This document shows, piece after piece, positions 34,752 through 43,489 of a stretch of 64,000 bases of DNA. The position numbers were made by a program, and so were the translations under genes. Source of the stretch: Tundrisphaera sp051175315 (GTDB lineage: Bacteria; Planctomycetota; Planctomycetia; Isosphaerales; Isosphaeraceae); the NCBI RefSeq assembly GCF_051175315.1, contig NZ_CP195100.1, forward strand, positions 4,960,001 to 5,024,000, written 5' to 3'. The notes under the pieces were generated by a model. That model did not search any database, was not told the DNA's origin, and saw nothing but the letters and a program-made list of their open reading frames with translations. Within the stretch, counting starts at the first letter, position 1. Each line of letters starts with the position of its first letter.

Positions 34752-36488
34752 TCAGGGCCGGGCCTCCTCCTCGGGCTTCGGCGCGTCCTCGGCGAGATAA
34801 CGCTCCAGGGGAGGGCGTTTGAGGTGGTGGCCGCCGGCGCGCTGGATGGCGTCGGCCACGGCCAGCAGGGTCGTCTCGTCGTAGAGCCGGCCGGTGACGG
34901 CGATCGAATCCGGGGCCTCGCGGCCGTCGCGGTCGCGGAGCGGGCCGGGGAAGACGGCGGTCGGGTGCCCGGTGAGGTTGGTGATGGTCAGGTCCTGGCC
35001 GGAGTGGACGTAGGCATCCACCGTCTCCATCAGGTCGGCCATCTTCCTCATCAGGAGCGTCCGCACCCGCGAGGCCCGGAGGTACTCCACGGCCGGGACG
35101 AACTGGGCCTGGCGGAATGAGCCCGGCCAGCTGTTCAGACCCTCGGACACGTGCGCCCGGGTCAGCGGGTCGAACACGGCGGCGGCCTCCACGCCGAGCA
35201 TCAGCGAGACGGCCGACGCGGGCAGGTCGGCGGGCAGGGCGATCGGGACGACCTCGGCCCCGAGGTCGCGCAGGGCCCGCAACTCCTCGCGGTCGGCCGC
35301 GGGCCGCTTCTCGTCCTCGATGTAGCCGACCTTCAGGCCGCGGACCGTCCTCGGCGAAGGCCAGGCGAACGGGCGGTCGACGGCCGACGCGTCCAGGCCG
35401 TCGGCGCCGTGGATCGCGTCCAGGATGAGGGCACAATCCTCGATGGACCGGGCGATCGGCCCGAGCTTGTCCATCGACCACGACAGGGTCATGCAGCCGT
35501 GGCGGCTGACCCGGCCGTAGGTGGGCCGGAGGCCCGAGGCCCCGCACGCCCGGCACGGCGAGACGATGCTGCCCAGGGTCTCGCTGCCGATGGCGAACCC
35601 GACCAGCCCCGCCGCCACCGCCGACGCCGACCCCGCCGACGACCCGCTCGACCCCCGGCGCGGGTCCCAGGGGCTGCGGGTCTTGCCGCCGTGCCACACG
35701 TCCCCCATCGCCAGGGCGCCCAGGGTCAGCTTGGCCACCATCACCGCGCCGGCCTCCTCCAGCCGGGCGGCCACCGTGGCCTTCACGTCGATGGTCCGGT
35801 CCTTGAACGGGGTCGCCCCCCAGGTGGTCGGGTATCCTGGGTAGCTGATCAGGTCCTTGGCCCCCCAGGGGATGCCGTGCAACGGCCCCCGATAATGGCC
35901 CGCCGCGATCTCGCGGTCGGCCCGCTCCGCCTGTTTGATGGCCAGGTCGGGCGTCAGCGTCACGACGCACTTGAGCAGCGGGTCGAACCGTTCGAGCCGG
36001 GCCAGGTAGAGCCTGGTCAACTCGACCGAACTGACCTGCCGGTCGCGGATCAGGGCCGACAATTCGCTGACGGGCAGGAAGGCCAGTTCCTCGTCGGAGT
36101 CGGGCCGCTTCGGCGCATGCCCCTCGGCCGCGACCGCCTGGTTGCGGCGGACCGGGGCGGACGGGGCGGCCGCGCCCGGGTCGGGGACGAACGCCAGGCA
36201 GGGCGCGACGTCGTAGCCGACCTCGACCTTGCGGAGCGCCTCGAACCGGGCGAGCGAATTCCGGACATCCTTGGCCGCCTGGTCCCGCTCCTCGTCGGAG
36301 AGTTCGAGCCCGGAGATCCACTCGGCCTGGCGGATCATCTCGGGCGTCACCCGGCCCTCGTCGGCGGCGCGGGCGGCCAGGGCGCGGCGGAACGTGGCCG
36401 TGCCCAACCCCAGGGCCAACAACCCCCGGAGGATCGCCCGCCGGGTGGGGTGGGTAGCGGTCGCATCGGTCGGGATCGGTTCATGCAT
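34752..36488 (-). CDS. Tat-exported amidase-signature hydrolase
   Basis: A 578-residue reading from ATG 36488. A TRRAILRGLLALGLG twin-arginine-like signal occupies residues 15-30 and ends ARAADEG. After about 120 residues of linker (including a Pro/Ala-rich stretch) comes the amidase-signature domain: catalytic Lys in GIPWGAKDLISYPG (about 211), cis-Ser in GSSGSSAG (about 285) and nucleophile Ser in GSETLGSIVSP (about 309). Export of an amidase suggests action on extracellular amides or peptides rather than GatA-type tRNA work. It stands alone between sdaA and the lipoprotein/DUF1559 pair. Confidence 0.9.
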   Translation of the reverse strand: MHEPIPTDATATHPTRRAILRGLLALGLGTATFRRALAARAADEGRVTPEMIRQAEWISGLELSDEERDQAAKDVRNSLARFEALRKVEVGYDVAPCLAFVPDPGAAAPSAPVRRNQAVAAEGHAPKRPDSDEELAFLPVSELSALIRDRQVSSVELTRLYLARLERFDPLLKCVVTLTPDLAIKQAERADREIAAGHYRGPLHGIPWGAKDLISYPGYPTTWGATPFKDRTIDVKATVAARLEEAGAVMVAKLTLGALAMGDVWHGGKTRSPWDPRRGSSGSSAGSASAVAAGLVGFAIGSETLGSIVSPCRACGASGLRPTYGRVSRHGCMTLSWSMDKLGPIARSIEDCALILDAIHGADGLDASAVDRPFAWPSPRTVRGLKVGYIEDEKRPAADREELRALRDLGAEVVPIALPADLPASAVSLMLGVEAAAVFDPLTRAHVSEGLNSWPGSFRQAQFVPAVEYLRASRVRTLLMRKMADLMETVDAYVHSGQDLTITNLTGHPTAVFPGPLRDRDGREAPDSIAVTGRLYDETTLLAVADAIQRAGGHHLKRPPLERYLAEDAPKPEEEARP

Positions 36489-36974
36489 CGGTGGGCACTC
36501 GTCGGGGGCGGGGCGGGCGGCGAGAGGTCCGACCAGGATCGCCGATCGGCCGACGATCTTCAATCCGGCCCGGCCCTACCGGGCTCGACGCTCGACCCCG
36601 GCCCAAACCCGGTCGCGCCTCCGTGGGATGACACGGCTGTTCCGGGCATGACCGCATGGATCGTCAGCATTCGCTGACAGATCCTCGATCGAATTCCGGG
36701 AAAAGCCCTGTAAAACATCTGTACTGCCTCCGGAGCGGGCGGCAGATTCGCCCTCGACCCTACGAAATCGGGGGGTGAATACGTGGGGACTTGACAGGGA
36801 TCGCCCACGAGAGCAGTTTTGAGGAGCCTGGTCCGGGATTTTGCCAGTAATGGCATTGAGGGGCACGATCGCCCCGTCTCCGGATCCCCATCGGCACGCC
36901 GGGCCCCCAATCCCTGGGGGCCCTCGTCTGCGACCTTCGGATCGATAATCCGCTGCACAGGAGGGCACTGCGCG
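36489..36974. other. 486-bp intergenic region between divergent genes
   Basis: It separates the amidase (minus) from the lipoprotein (plus). It has a perfect TTGACA at 36791-36796 but no good -10 at the expected distance (CAGTTT). The final 20 bases hold AGGAGGG, which sets the TTG start. The rest shows no ORF, RNA or terminator that I can support. Confidence 0.45.
36791..36819 (+). promoter_or_regulatory. Possible promoter with perfect -35
   Basis: TTGACA followed after 17 bases by CAGTTT, about 160 bp upstream of the lipoprotein start. The -10 is poor, so this rests on the -35 alone. Confidence 0.25.
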
Positions 36975-37424
36975 TTGCGACACACTGATGTTCGCGGGCT
37001 GCGGCTCGGCGCGACCATCGCCGTCTGCCTGGCGTTGGCCGGTTGTACCACGGACGAATCCGGCGACTCGCTGGACCGGGAGGCCGTCTCGGGGAAGGTC
37101 ACCCTGGATGGCCAGCCGCTCGACTCCGCGGTGATCCAGTTCATCTCGACCGACCCGAATTCCCAGGGGGGGACGTCGGGCCCGATCAAGGCCGGGGCCT
37201 ACGAATTCGGCACGGATCGCGGCCCGGTCGCCGGCTCGTACAAGGTGGCCATCTCGTCCGTGGAGCCCACGGTCGAGGAGGCGGAACCCCCGCCACCGGG
37301 CGAGGTGCCGAAGCCGAAGCCGGATCGCATCCCCAAGAAATACAACGTCCAGACGACCCTGACGGCCGAGATCAAGGCGGGCGAGTCGAACGCCATCGAC
37401 TTCGCGCTCGACTCCAAGAAATAG
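36975..37424 (+). CDS. Lipoprotein with transthyretin-like/carboxypeptidase-regulatory-type domain
   Basis: The 149-residue reading starts at TTG 36975, chosen because AGGAGGG lies 9 bases upstream and a complete lipoprotein signal follows (LGATIAVCLALAGC, lipid Cys24). The longer frame from 36819 has no signal logic. The mature domain reads VSGKVTLDGQPLDSAVIQFIS, AGAYEFGTDRGPVAGSYKVAIS and KKYNVQTTLTAEI, the beta-sandwich pattern seen in many planctomycete lipoproteins. The DUF1559 gene follows by 78 bp, and a second lipoprotein/DUF1559 pair occurs at 61449. It is probably surface or periplasmic, with a structural role inferred. Confidence 0.75.
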   Translation: MRHTDVRGLRLGATIAVCLALAGCTTDESGDSLDREAVSGKVTLDGQPLDSAVIQFISTDPNSQGGTSGPIKAGAYEFGTDRGPVAGSYKVAISSVEPTVEEAEPPPPGEVPKPKPDRIPKKYNVQTTLTAEIKAGESNAIDFALDSKK

Positions 37425-37502
37425 GCCGTCCCGGGCCGCCGACCACCAGCCCTTCGCCCCGTCCCGTCCTCGCCTCATCCCATCCCCATCGGAGTCGATC
37501 CC

Positions 37503-38450
37503 ATGTCGAACCGCCCTCGACGCGGCTTCACGCTCATCGAACTGCTGGTCGTCATCGCCATCATCGCGGTGCTGATCGCCCTTCTCCTGCCGGCCGTCCA
37601 GGCCGCGCGCGAGGCCGCCCGGCGCTCGCAGTGCATCAACAACCTGAAGCAGATCGGCCTGGCCATGCACAACTACGAGAGCACCAACAGCTCGTTCGCC
37701 CCCGGCAAGAAGGGGTGTTGCTTCGGGACCTGGACGGTGTTCGTCCTCCCCTACATGGAACAGTCGAACTCGTACAACGCCTGGAATTTCGTCGGCGACC
37801 CGACCAACGCCGCGACGGACATCTTCCGCTACAGCGGCGTGGGCAATTCCACGGTGGCCCGCAGCCGGATCATGGCCTACACCTGCCCCAGCGACACGCC
37901 CAATGCCCCGTCCGGCGGGGTGCACTCGTATAATTATGCGGTGAACTTCGGCAACACCGGCCAGATCCAGCAGACCATCTCCGTCGGCGGCATCGATTAC
38001 ACCTTCGGCGGCGCCCCGTTCTCCGACATCATGAAGGGGACGACCTCCCAGGTCGGCGTATCGACGATCGCCTCGGTCACCGACGGGACCAGCAACACGA
38101 TGATGCTGAGCGAGGTGATCCAGGCCCAGGGGGTCGACCTCCGCGGGTTCGTCATGTGGGGGGACGCCGCCGCCTTCGAGGCCTTCCTCGCCCCGAACAG
38201 CCCCCGGCCCGACGTCATCTACACGCCGAACTATTGCAAGTACCCCTTCCAGAACAACCCCCCGTGCACCGGCACGCCGACGGCCACGGAGCCGGCCATG
38301 TTCGCCTCGCGGAGCCGCCACCCGGGCGGGGTGAACTCCGTGTTCTGTGACGGTAGCGTCAAGTTCGTCAAGAACACGATCAACATCAACACGTGGCGGG
38401 CGATCAGCACGTCCAAGGGGGGCGAGGTCGTGTCGTCCGACGCCTTCTGA
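37503..38450 (+). CDS. DUF1559 prepilin-like protein
   Basis: A 315-residue protein. The N-terminal RRGFTLIELLVVIAIIAVLI is a type IV prepilin/pseudopilin signal cleaved between G and F; AAREAARRSQCINNLKQIGLAMHNYES follows, as in the family. The C-terminus has the H-X9-DG motif (HPGGVNSVFCDGSVKFV) and ends GGEVVSSDAF. These planctomycete proteins are processed like minor pilins and exist in many paralogues; their role (secretion, surface fibres) is unproven. It is preceded by a small lipoprotein gene. Confidence 0.92.
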   Translation: MSNRPRRGFTLIELLVVIAIIAVLIALLLPAVQAAREAARRSQCINNLKQIGLAMHNYESTNSSFAPGKKGCCFGTWTVFVLPYMEQSNSYNAWNFVGDPTNAATDIFRYSGVGNSTVARSRIMAYTCPSDTPNAPSGGVHSYNYAVNFGNTGQIQQTISVGGIDYTFGGAPFSDIMKGTTSQVGVSTIASVTDGTSNTMMLSEVIQAQGVDLRGFVMWGDAAAFEAFLAPNSPRPDVIYTPNYCKYPFQNNPPCTGTPTATEPAMFASRSRHPGGVNSVFCDGSVKFVKNTININTWRAISTSKGGEVVSSDAF

Positions 38451-38534
38451 GCGCCGCCCGCCGGCCCGGATGCGGGATCCATGCGGCCCCCCGATCGCCC
38501 CGGCTTCCGGGGAGGTCGCGGGGCCGTCCCGCGT

Positions 38535-40472
38535 TCAGGGGACCGGCGAGTCGATCACCGGGATCTCGGGCGCCTCTTCGAGCGCCGCGGCCCGGGCCTC
38601 CGCCCCGCTCATGCCGATGTGTTCCAGGAGGATCCGCCGCAGCTCGCGGGTCACGCGGGGGTCCTGCTGCGAGAAGTGGGTGCCGGGGAAGGTCATCTCC
38701 GAGCCCGCCCCGTCGACGTGGGCGCTGGCGCGGGAGACGACCCCGTCGCTGTCGATCCGGCCGCCCACCAGCGGGATGATCGAGTGGTAGGGCACGCCGG
38801 GCCGGATCGGGATCGTGTCCAGGGCGCGGAGGATCGGGCTGTCGGTCCGGAGGTTGCCCACGGCGTTGAGCGGGGCGCGGCGGATCTCCGGGGCGATCAG
38901 GTCGGGGCCGTTCAGCTTCTCCAGCTCCTTGCCGATGGCCGTCTGCTCGTCGGAGTGCTTGACCAACGAGGCGATGGTCCGGCCGAACCACTGGTCGGCG
39001 ATCGGGCTGCCCCGGTGCGGCGTGGCGATGAAGACGACCCGGGCCACCGACGCGACGGGCCGGTAGAGCAGCGCCTGCTCCAGCACCTGCCGGGTCTCGG
39101 GCGAGGCGTTGAGCCGGTCGATTGGCCGGCGGAACGCCGCTTCCCACAGGGTCGCGCCGCTGTCCTGGGCCATCATCTTGGACAGGAGCCCGCCCATGCT
39201 GTGGCCGATCAGGACCATCCGATCCAGCGCCGGGTCGGCGTGGTCGGGGTCGAACGCGTGGCGGGCCTTCTCCAGCGAGGCGCGGAGCGTGGCCGCCGAG
39301 GCCGGGATCGGCCGGCCGGTCGGGTAGAGGAAGACCCAGAACTCGAACCGCGAGGTCAGGGTCGGGTCGCTGGCCAGCTCGTTGATGGTCTGGGTATAGG
39401 CGCGGGGGCTGGAGAACAGCCCGTGGACCAGCACCACCGGGATCTTGCCCGGGACGTGGGGCCGGAACAGGTAGAGGCCCGCCTCCGCCCCTTCCCGGCG
39501 GAAGTCGGACTCGAACAGCCCGCTCATCTCCAGGTCGGAGAGGTTGCTGACGGCCAGCTGCACGGCCAGGGGCGTGGTCAGGTCCCCGGCCAGGGGGAGG
39601 TCCCGGTGCCCGACCCGGACCGCCTGGTCGACGAATGGGTCGAACAGGGCGAGCGTGGCCGGGTTCCGCCGCCACTCATAGCCCGCCAGGCCCCCGCGCG
39701 CCGAGAGGATGGCCGTGGCGGCCGTGCGGAGGTGGCGGGGGTGGAACAGGTCGAGCGGGTCGGGCGACTCGGCGGGGTCCACGGCCCGGTGGGCGACCAG
39801 CGGGACGCCCAGCCCGTCGGTCCGGTGGATCCGGTCCATCCCGGTCACGCGGATGTCGGAGGCCACGCGGAGGTCGGCGAACCGGTCGGGGGCGAGGTAC
39901 GGCGCGGAGCTGCCCAGGGCGATCCCCTGTTCGCCCAGCACGTCCTGCCAGCGGACCTTCGCCGACTTCCCCTCGTCGTGGGCGATCCGGATCAGCCGGG
40001 CCACGGCCCGGTTGTGGAGGTCGAGCGCCGCCACGGGCGGGGTGCCGCTCGGCTCGGCCAGCCCCATCGAGGCCAGGGCCGCCGCGTCGCGATACCAGGC
40101 CATCGCCTGCCGGGGTTCGCCCCGCTCGCGGGCCAGCCCGGCGCGGTAGGACAGCTCGGCCAGCGCCAGGGCGCCGGCCGGCTCGGGATGGCTAATCAGG
40201 TGATCTTCCAGCGCCCTCGCGGCGCCGGCCGGGTCGTCCTGCGCCGCGTCGAGCAGCCCGAGTTGCCCGAGCAGGCCGCCCACGGGATCGGCCGGCGCCC
40301 GGCGTTCCTGGCGCCGCTCGACCCGGTCGCGGACCAGGTTGCGCAATGGGGCTTCGTTCGCCCGGAGCCCCACGCAGCCGGCCGACGCGGCGACCCACGG
40401 CAGGCACGCCAGCCAGATCGGCCAGGCCCGCAACCCCTTGCGTCGATCCGTCCCCCGCCCCGATCCGGCCAT
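38535..40472 (-). CDS. Alpha/beta-hydrolase, probable lipoprotein
   Basis: A 645-residue reading from ATG 40472; the upstream frame runs into the palindromic repeat and is rejected. The N-terminus RRKGLRAWPIWLACLPWVAASAGC looks like a lipoprotein signal (Cys33) with a non-canonical -3 residue. About 270 residues without a recognised domain precede the hydrolase: IPVVLVHGLFSSPRAY, the nucleophile elbow VLIGHSMGGLLSK (S425) and VFIATPHRGSPIADQW. This PGAP1/lipase-like pattern suggests an envelope-associated esterase or lipase. The substrate is unknown. Confidence 0.8.
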   Translation of the reverse strand: MAGSGRGTDRRKGLRAWPIWLACLPWVAASAGCVGLRANEAPLRNLVRDRVERRQERRAPADPVGGLLGQLGLLDAAQDDPAGAARALEDHLISHPEPAGALALAELSYRAGLARERGEPRQAMAWYRDAAALASMGLAEPSGTPPVAALDLHNRAVARLIRIAHDEGKSAKVRWQDVLGEQGIALGSSAPYLAPDRFADLRVASDIRVTGMDRIHRTDGLGVPLVAHRAVDPAESPDPLDLFHPRHLRTAATAILSARGGLAGYEWRRNPATLALFDPFVDQAVRVGHRDLPLAGDLTTPLAVQLAVSNLSDLEMSGLFESDFRREGAEAGLYLFRPHVPGKIPVVLVHGLFSSPRAYTQTINELASDPTLTSRFEFWVFLYPTGRPIPASAATLRASLEKARHAFDPDHADPALDRMVLIGHSMGGLLSKMMAQDSGATLWEAAFRRPIDRLNASPETRQVLEQALLYRPVASVARVVFIATPHRGSPIADQWFGRTIASLVKHSDEQTAIGKELEKLNGPDLIAPEIRRAPLNAVGNLRTDSPILRALDTIPIRPGVPYHSIIPLVGGRIDSDGVVSRASAHVDGAGSEMTFPGTHFSQQDPRVTRELRRILLEHIGMSGAEARAAALEEAPEIPVIDSPVP

Positions 40473-40818
40473 CGCACCCACCCCCCGGCCCGGTGGTCGC
40501 CCCCCGGCCGGGGATGGTATCAATTCGCCAGGATTCGGGAAGGGCGAAACCAGGCCCGGGTGTGCCCATTGATTTTGGCATGTGGCTCGGCGGTCCTGGG
40601 TGGCTGTGGTTGGCTTGCCAACCACGGCGCCGGCGCCACGATCGCGGTGTGCTGACCATCGCAGCTCCGGGCCGAGGATCATCGACGCCGGCCATCGATC
40701 GCCGGGCGGGCTCGCCGGCGCCGTGGTTGGCAAGCCAACCACAGCCACCCGAAGACCACATCGCCAAGATCAAGGGACATACCCCGGGCGTCCCGGGCGA
40801 CCCGGGTCCCGCCGCCGC
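40473..40818. other. 346-bp intergenic region holding an inverted palindromic-repeat pair
   Basis: Apart from the repeat pair at 40598-40750 and its diverged outer flanks (TTGATTTTGGC / TTGATCTTGGC), nothing gene-like is supported. The open frames here on both strands are translations of the repeat. Confidence 0.6.
40598..40750. repeat. Inverted palindromic-repeat pair A (REPIN/MITE-like)
   Basis: Perfect 36-bp inverted arms at 40598-40633 and 40715-40750 flank an 81-bp spacer. Each arm contains its own perfect 20-bp palindrome GTGGTTGGCTTGCCAACCAC. The same arms and a similar spacer recur at 43297-43458. Outside the arms the sequences are also similar in inverted orientation for about 30 more bases, with substitutions. 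Confidence 0.9.
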
Positions 40819-41541
40819 TCACCGGGCCCGGCCGATCGTGATCGGGATGTCGCAATGGCCGGGCAGGGCGGCCGGGCGGGCCTTCGGGGGCGTCGCGCGG
40901 GGCAGGGTGGGGGCCGGCGTCGTCAGGGCGGAGGGGGCGATCGGCCGGGAGGGGGAGGGGAAAATCGAAGCCAATTCGGCCGCTGGGGCCGGCGACTCGG
41001 CGGGCAAAGGCGCGCCGGTGGGGGCCTCCTCGGCGGCACGCAGGGACTCGGCCCGCATCCGCCGCAACTCCTTGAGGCACCGATGGAAGCCGCGTTCCGA
41101 GGCGGCCTCGTACTTCCGCGCCAGGATCGCCTCCCTCGACGCGTCGAACAACGCGCGGTTGGCCGCCTCGTTGCGGAGCGTCCGCGCGTTGTCGGCGTAG
41201 CGATCATCGGAGGCCATGAAGGCTTCCTTCGCCTCCCGGACGTGGGTGGACAGGGCGGCGGACTCCTGCACGACCGCGCGATCCATGCGGACGACGTGCA
41301 CGGCCATCCGGCGGACCAGGGCCTCGCCGACTTCCCCCTCGGGATTCAACTCGGAGCGGAAGGCGTCGGCGAGGCGTTCGACCTCGGCGGCGTCCTCCTT
41401 GGGCAGGACGATCCCGGCGCCGGTCATGCCGTGCTTCAGGCTGTTGGCCCGCGAGCGGGCCTTCCCCTCCTCCGTCACCGGCCCCGTGCTCCGTGTTGCG
41501 TTCTTGCGGTTGGCCTCGATCTGCGCGGGGGTGGCGGGCAT
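40819..41541 (-). CDS. Planctomycete hypothetical protein of the 'ANRKNATRSTGP' family
   Basis: A 240-residue protein. The N-terminus QIEANRKNATRSTGPVTEEGKARSRANSLKHG is the signature of a hypothetical family that I recall as frequent and often multi-copy in planctomycetes. The middle is helical (RRMAVHVVRMDRAVVQESAAL) and the last 70 residues are Pro/Ala-rich and probably disordered. No catalytic motif is visible. It sits between the two inverted-repeat pairs; mobility or DNA binding is only a speculation. Confidence 0.75.
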   Translation of the reverse strand: MPATPAQIEANRKNATRSTGPVTEEGKARSRANSLKHGMTGAGIVLPKEDAAEVERLADAFRSELNPEGEVGEALVRRMAVHVVRMDRAVVQESAALSTHVREAKEAFMASDDRYADNARTLRNEAANRALFDASREAILARKYEAASERGFHRCLKELRRMRAESLRAAEEAPTGAPLPAESPAPAAELASIFPSPSRPIAPSALTTPAPTLPRATPPKARPAALPGHCDIPITIGRAR

Positions 41542-41689
41542 CGGCGGCGTCCTGGTGCGGGGGATGGCGGATCGGGATGGGTCTCCGCCCGATATATTCA
41601 GGACCGAGGGGGCGGCTTAAGCATAGTTTTTCCTCGGGTCGTCCAATTTTGTCCCGATCCAGGGATTCATGCCGTCCCCCGACGCCGTT

Positions 41690-42676
41690 TCAGGCCGGCT
41701 GCGGAGGGGGTTCGTCCGCGACCTCGGCGCCCCTGGTGCTGGCGTGGGTCCAGAATGCCTCGTCGGCCGCGAGTCGGAAACGGTCGCGGAGCCGGGCGAG
41801 GATGGCGGCGCGATCCGCCTCGGAGGGCGCATCGGCGAAGCCGTAGAGCGTGGGCCCCCACGAGCTTTGGCCGACGCCCCGGAGGCCCTCAGCCCGCAGG
41901 TGGTCGAGGATCGGCGCCGCCTCGGGACGGGCGTAGATCCCCCCCTGGGCCGGGGCGAACCCCTCGCCGACCCGGCGTTGCAGCTCGTCGAGCGCCGCGC
42001 CGAAGGCGTCGAGGTCTCGCTCCACGACGGCCGGGAGCATCCCGAGCAGGACCAGCCGGCAGAGGCGGTCGGTCAGGGATTCGGGGAAGGGGGGCAGGTC
42101 CGCGAACGCCCTTCGCTCCCCCTCGCCGTGGAGCCCGGCGGCGTGCCGGGGCACGACCAGCAGGACGAGCCAGTCGGCCGGGAACTCCAGCCGGGCCAGC
42201 AGGGGAGGGATTCCTTCCGAAGACCGCCGGCCGCCGTCCACGATCAGCCCGCCCTGGGCGAACCCGTGCAGGCCGATGCCCGAGCGGAGCCCTCGGCCGG
42301 CGAGCCGCGCCAGCTCCTCGGCGGGCGGGTCGGCCCATCCCGCCGCCCGGCAGATCAGCCGCGCCACGCCCAGCCCGACCTGGGTGCCGAGGCCCAATCC
42401 CACGTGCTCGCGGGCGACGCCCCGGACCGCGAGGTCGAGCGGGGGCGCCTCCATCCCCCGGGCTTGCAGGAGGCCGGAGACCCGCGCGGCCGTCTCCAGG
42501 ATCCGGCCGGACAGCGGGCCCGAGGACGACCACGCCGGGGCGGGCGTGGCGACCAGTTCCAGGCCGGGTTCGGCGACCATCAGGCCCACCCCGCCGAACT
42601 GGCGCGGGGCGTCCGGGCCCCAGGCGAGGAGGCCGAAGTGGAGCCGGCTGGGGGCGTGGAGCGTGAGGCGCGTCAT
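41690..42676 (-). CDS. Beta-ribofuranosylaminobenzene 5'-phosphate synthase (GHMP-kinase fold)
   Basis: The product condenses 4-hydroxybenzoate or p-aminobenzoate with PRPP in the first committed step of H4MPT side-chain synthesis. The 328-residue reading from ATG 42676 begins TLHAPSRLHFGLLAWGPDAPRQFGGVGLMV, the family signature, and has the GHMP-type glycine loop VGLGLGTQVGLGVARLICRA and a C-terminal GVGQSSWGPTLYGF. It overlaps the DUF447 gene by 4 bp (ATGA), so the two are translationally coupled. It belongs to the C1-transfer island and is a marker of H4MPT biosynthesis in bacteria. Confidence 0.9.
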   Translation of the reverse strand: MTRLTLHAPSRLHFGLLAWGPDAPRQFGGVGLMVAEPGLELVATPAPAWSSSGPLSGRILETAARVSGLLQARGMEAPPLDLAVRGVAREHVGLGLGTQVGLGVARLICRAAGWADPPAEELARLAGRGLRSGIGLHGFAQGGLIVDGGRRSSEGIPPLLARLEFPADWLVLLVVPRHAAGLHGEGERRAFADLPPFPESLTDRLCRLVLLGMLPAVVERDLDAFGAALDELQRRVGEGFAPAQGGIYARPEAAPILDHLRAEGLRGVGQSSWGPTLYGFADAPSEADRAAILARLRDRFRLAADEAFWTHASTRGAEVADEPPPQPA

Positions 42677-43257
42677 GGGCGGGCGCCGCCGTCCGGGCCG
42701 GGGTGGGCCCGGGCGTGGGCCTCCAGCAGGGCGAACGCCTCGCGCTCGGCGGGGCCGCCGGTCTTGTCCACCAGCACCGCGAGCCTGCGGAAGTCGTCGA
42801 GCACCGATTCGCGGGGCAGGAACGCGAGCCGGGTGGCCAGGATCGCCGCCTCGACCACGGCGTGCTTGCCCCGGTTCAGCCCGAACAGGTCGCGGAGCCG
42901 CCCCTCGGCCACGGTCTCGACCACGATCCGGGTGCGGTCGTTGTGGTCGTCGAGTTCGACCACCCGGAACTCGTGATACCGGGCGGCCGAGGCCAGGATC
43001 CGCCCCCGCACGACCCGCGTGGGCAGGGTGGGGGCGTCGGCCACCGTCCCGATCGCGGCGCGGGCGATCAGGAGGACGTCGTCGGAGACGTGGAGCACCC
43101 CCTCGCCGGTCGCCTTGAGGTTGCGGTAGGTGGTCGACGTGCGGAACGGTTTCAGCGTGAACCGGCGGAGGTCGCCGGGCTCGACCTCGGGGCCCATCGG
43201 GGCGACGTTCAGGGTGCCGTCTTCGGCCAGGGTGGTGACGATGCCTTCCAGGATCAC
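42673..43257 (-). CDS. DUF447 family protein (predicted flavin-binding split barrel)
   Basis: A 194-residue protein. MILEGIVTTLAEDGTLNVAPMGPEV, RTSTTYRNLKATGEGVLHVSDD and RGRILASAARYHEF are the DUF447 pattern, a split-barrel fold related to FMN-binding proteins. In bacteria and archaea these genes accompany H4MPT functions. Here it is coupled to beta-RFAP synthase. Its reaction is not established; a flavin-dependent pterin-reduction step is a possible role. Repeat pair B ends right at its upstream side. Confidence 0.8.
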   Translation of the reverse strand: MILEGIVTTLAEDGTLNVAPMGPEVEPGDLRRFTLKPFRTSTTYRNLKATGEGVLHVSDDVLLIARAAIGTVADAPTLPTRVVRGRILASAARYHEFRVVELDDHNDRTRIVVETVAEGRLRDLFGLNRGKHAVVEAAILATRLAFLPRESVLDDFRRLAVLVDKTGGPAEREAFALLEAHARAHPGPDGGARP

Positions 43258-43296
43258 GGCCGGTACGCCCCCTGATTTTGGCGATAGACTCGACGG

Positions 43297-43458
43297 CTCC
43301 GGGTGGCTGTGGTTGGCTTGCCAACCACGGCGCCGGCGCTACGATCGCGGGGTGATGGCCGTCGCGGCATCGGTCCGGGAATCATCGACGCCGGCCGACC
43401 CTCGCCGGATCGGGCTCGTGGGCGCCGTGGTTGGCAAGCCAACCACAGCCACCCGGAG
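43297..43458. repeat. Inverted palindromic-repeat pair B (REPIN/MITE-like)
   Basis: Perfect 38-bp inverted arms at 43297-43334 and 43421-43458 with an 86-bp spacer. The arms match pair A over at least 34 bp, including the GTGGTTGGCTTGCCAACCAC palindrome. The spacers of A and B are clearly related (ACGATCGCGG, ATCATCGACGCCGGCC shared). It lies between DUF447 and the DHPS-like gene. Confidence 0.9.
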
Positions 43459-43489
43459 GCCGGAACGCCACGCTCCATCGGTAAACCCA

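Noticed and set aside
36576..38321. Minus-strand frame opposite the lipoprotein and DUF1559 gene
   Set aside because: Antisense shadow.
40598..40750. Interpretation of repeat pair A as an intrinsic terminator or CRISPR
   Set aside because: No T-run. There are only two arms, inverted, with an 81-bp spacer and a second related copy; CRISPR repeats would be direct and regularly spaced.
40346..41200. ORFs across the palindromic repeat pair A (WLACQPRRRR-type translations)
   Set aside because: They translate the repeat in both orientations; the same peptide fragments recur at pair B, which marks non-coding repeat DNA.
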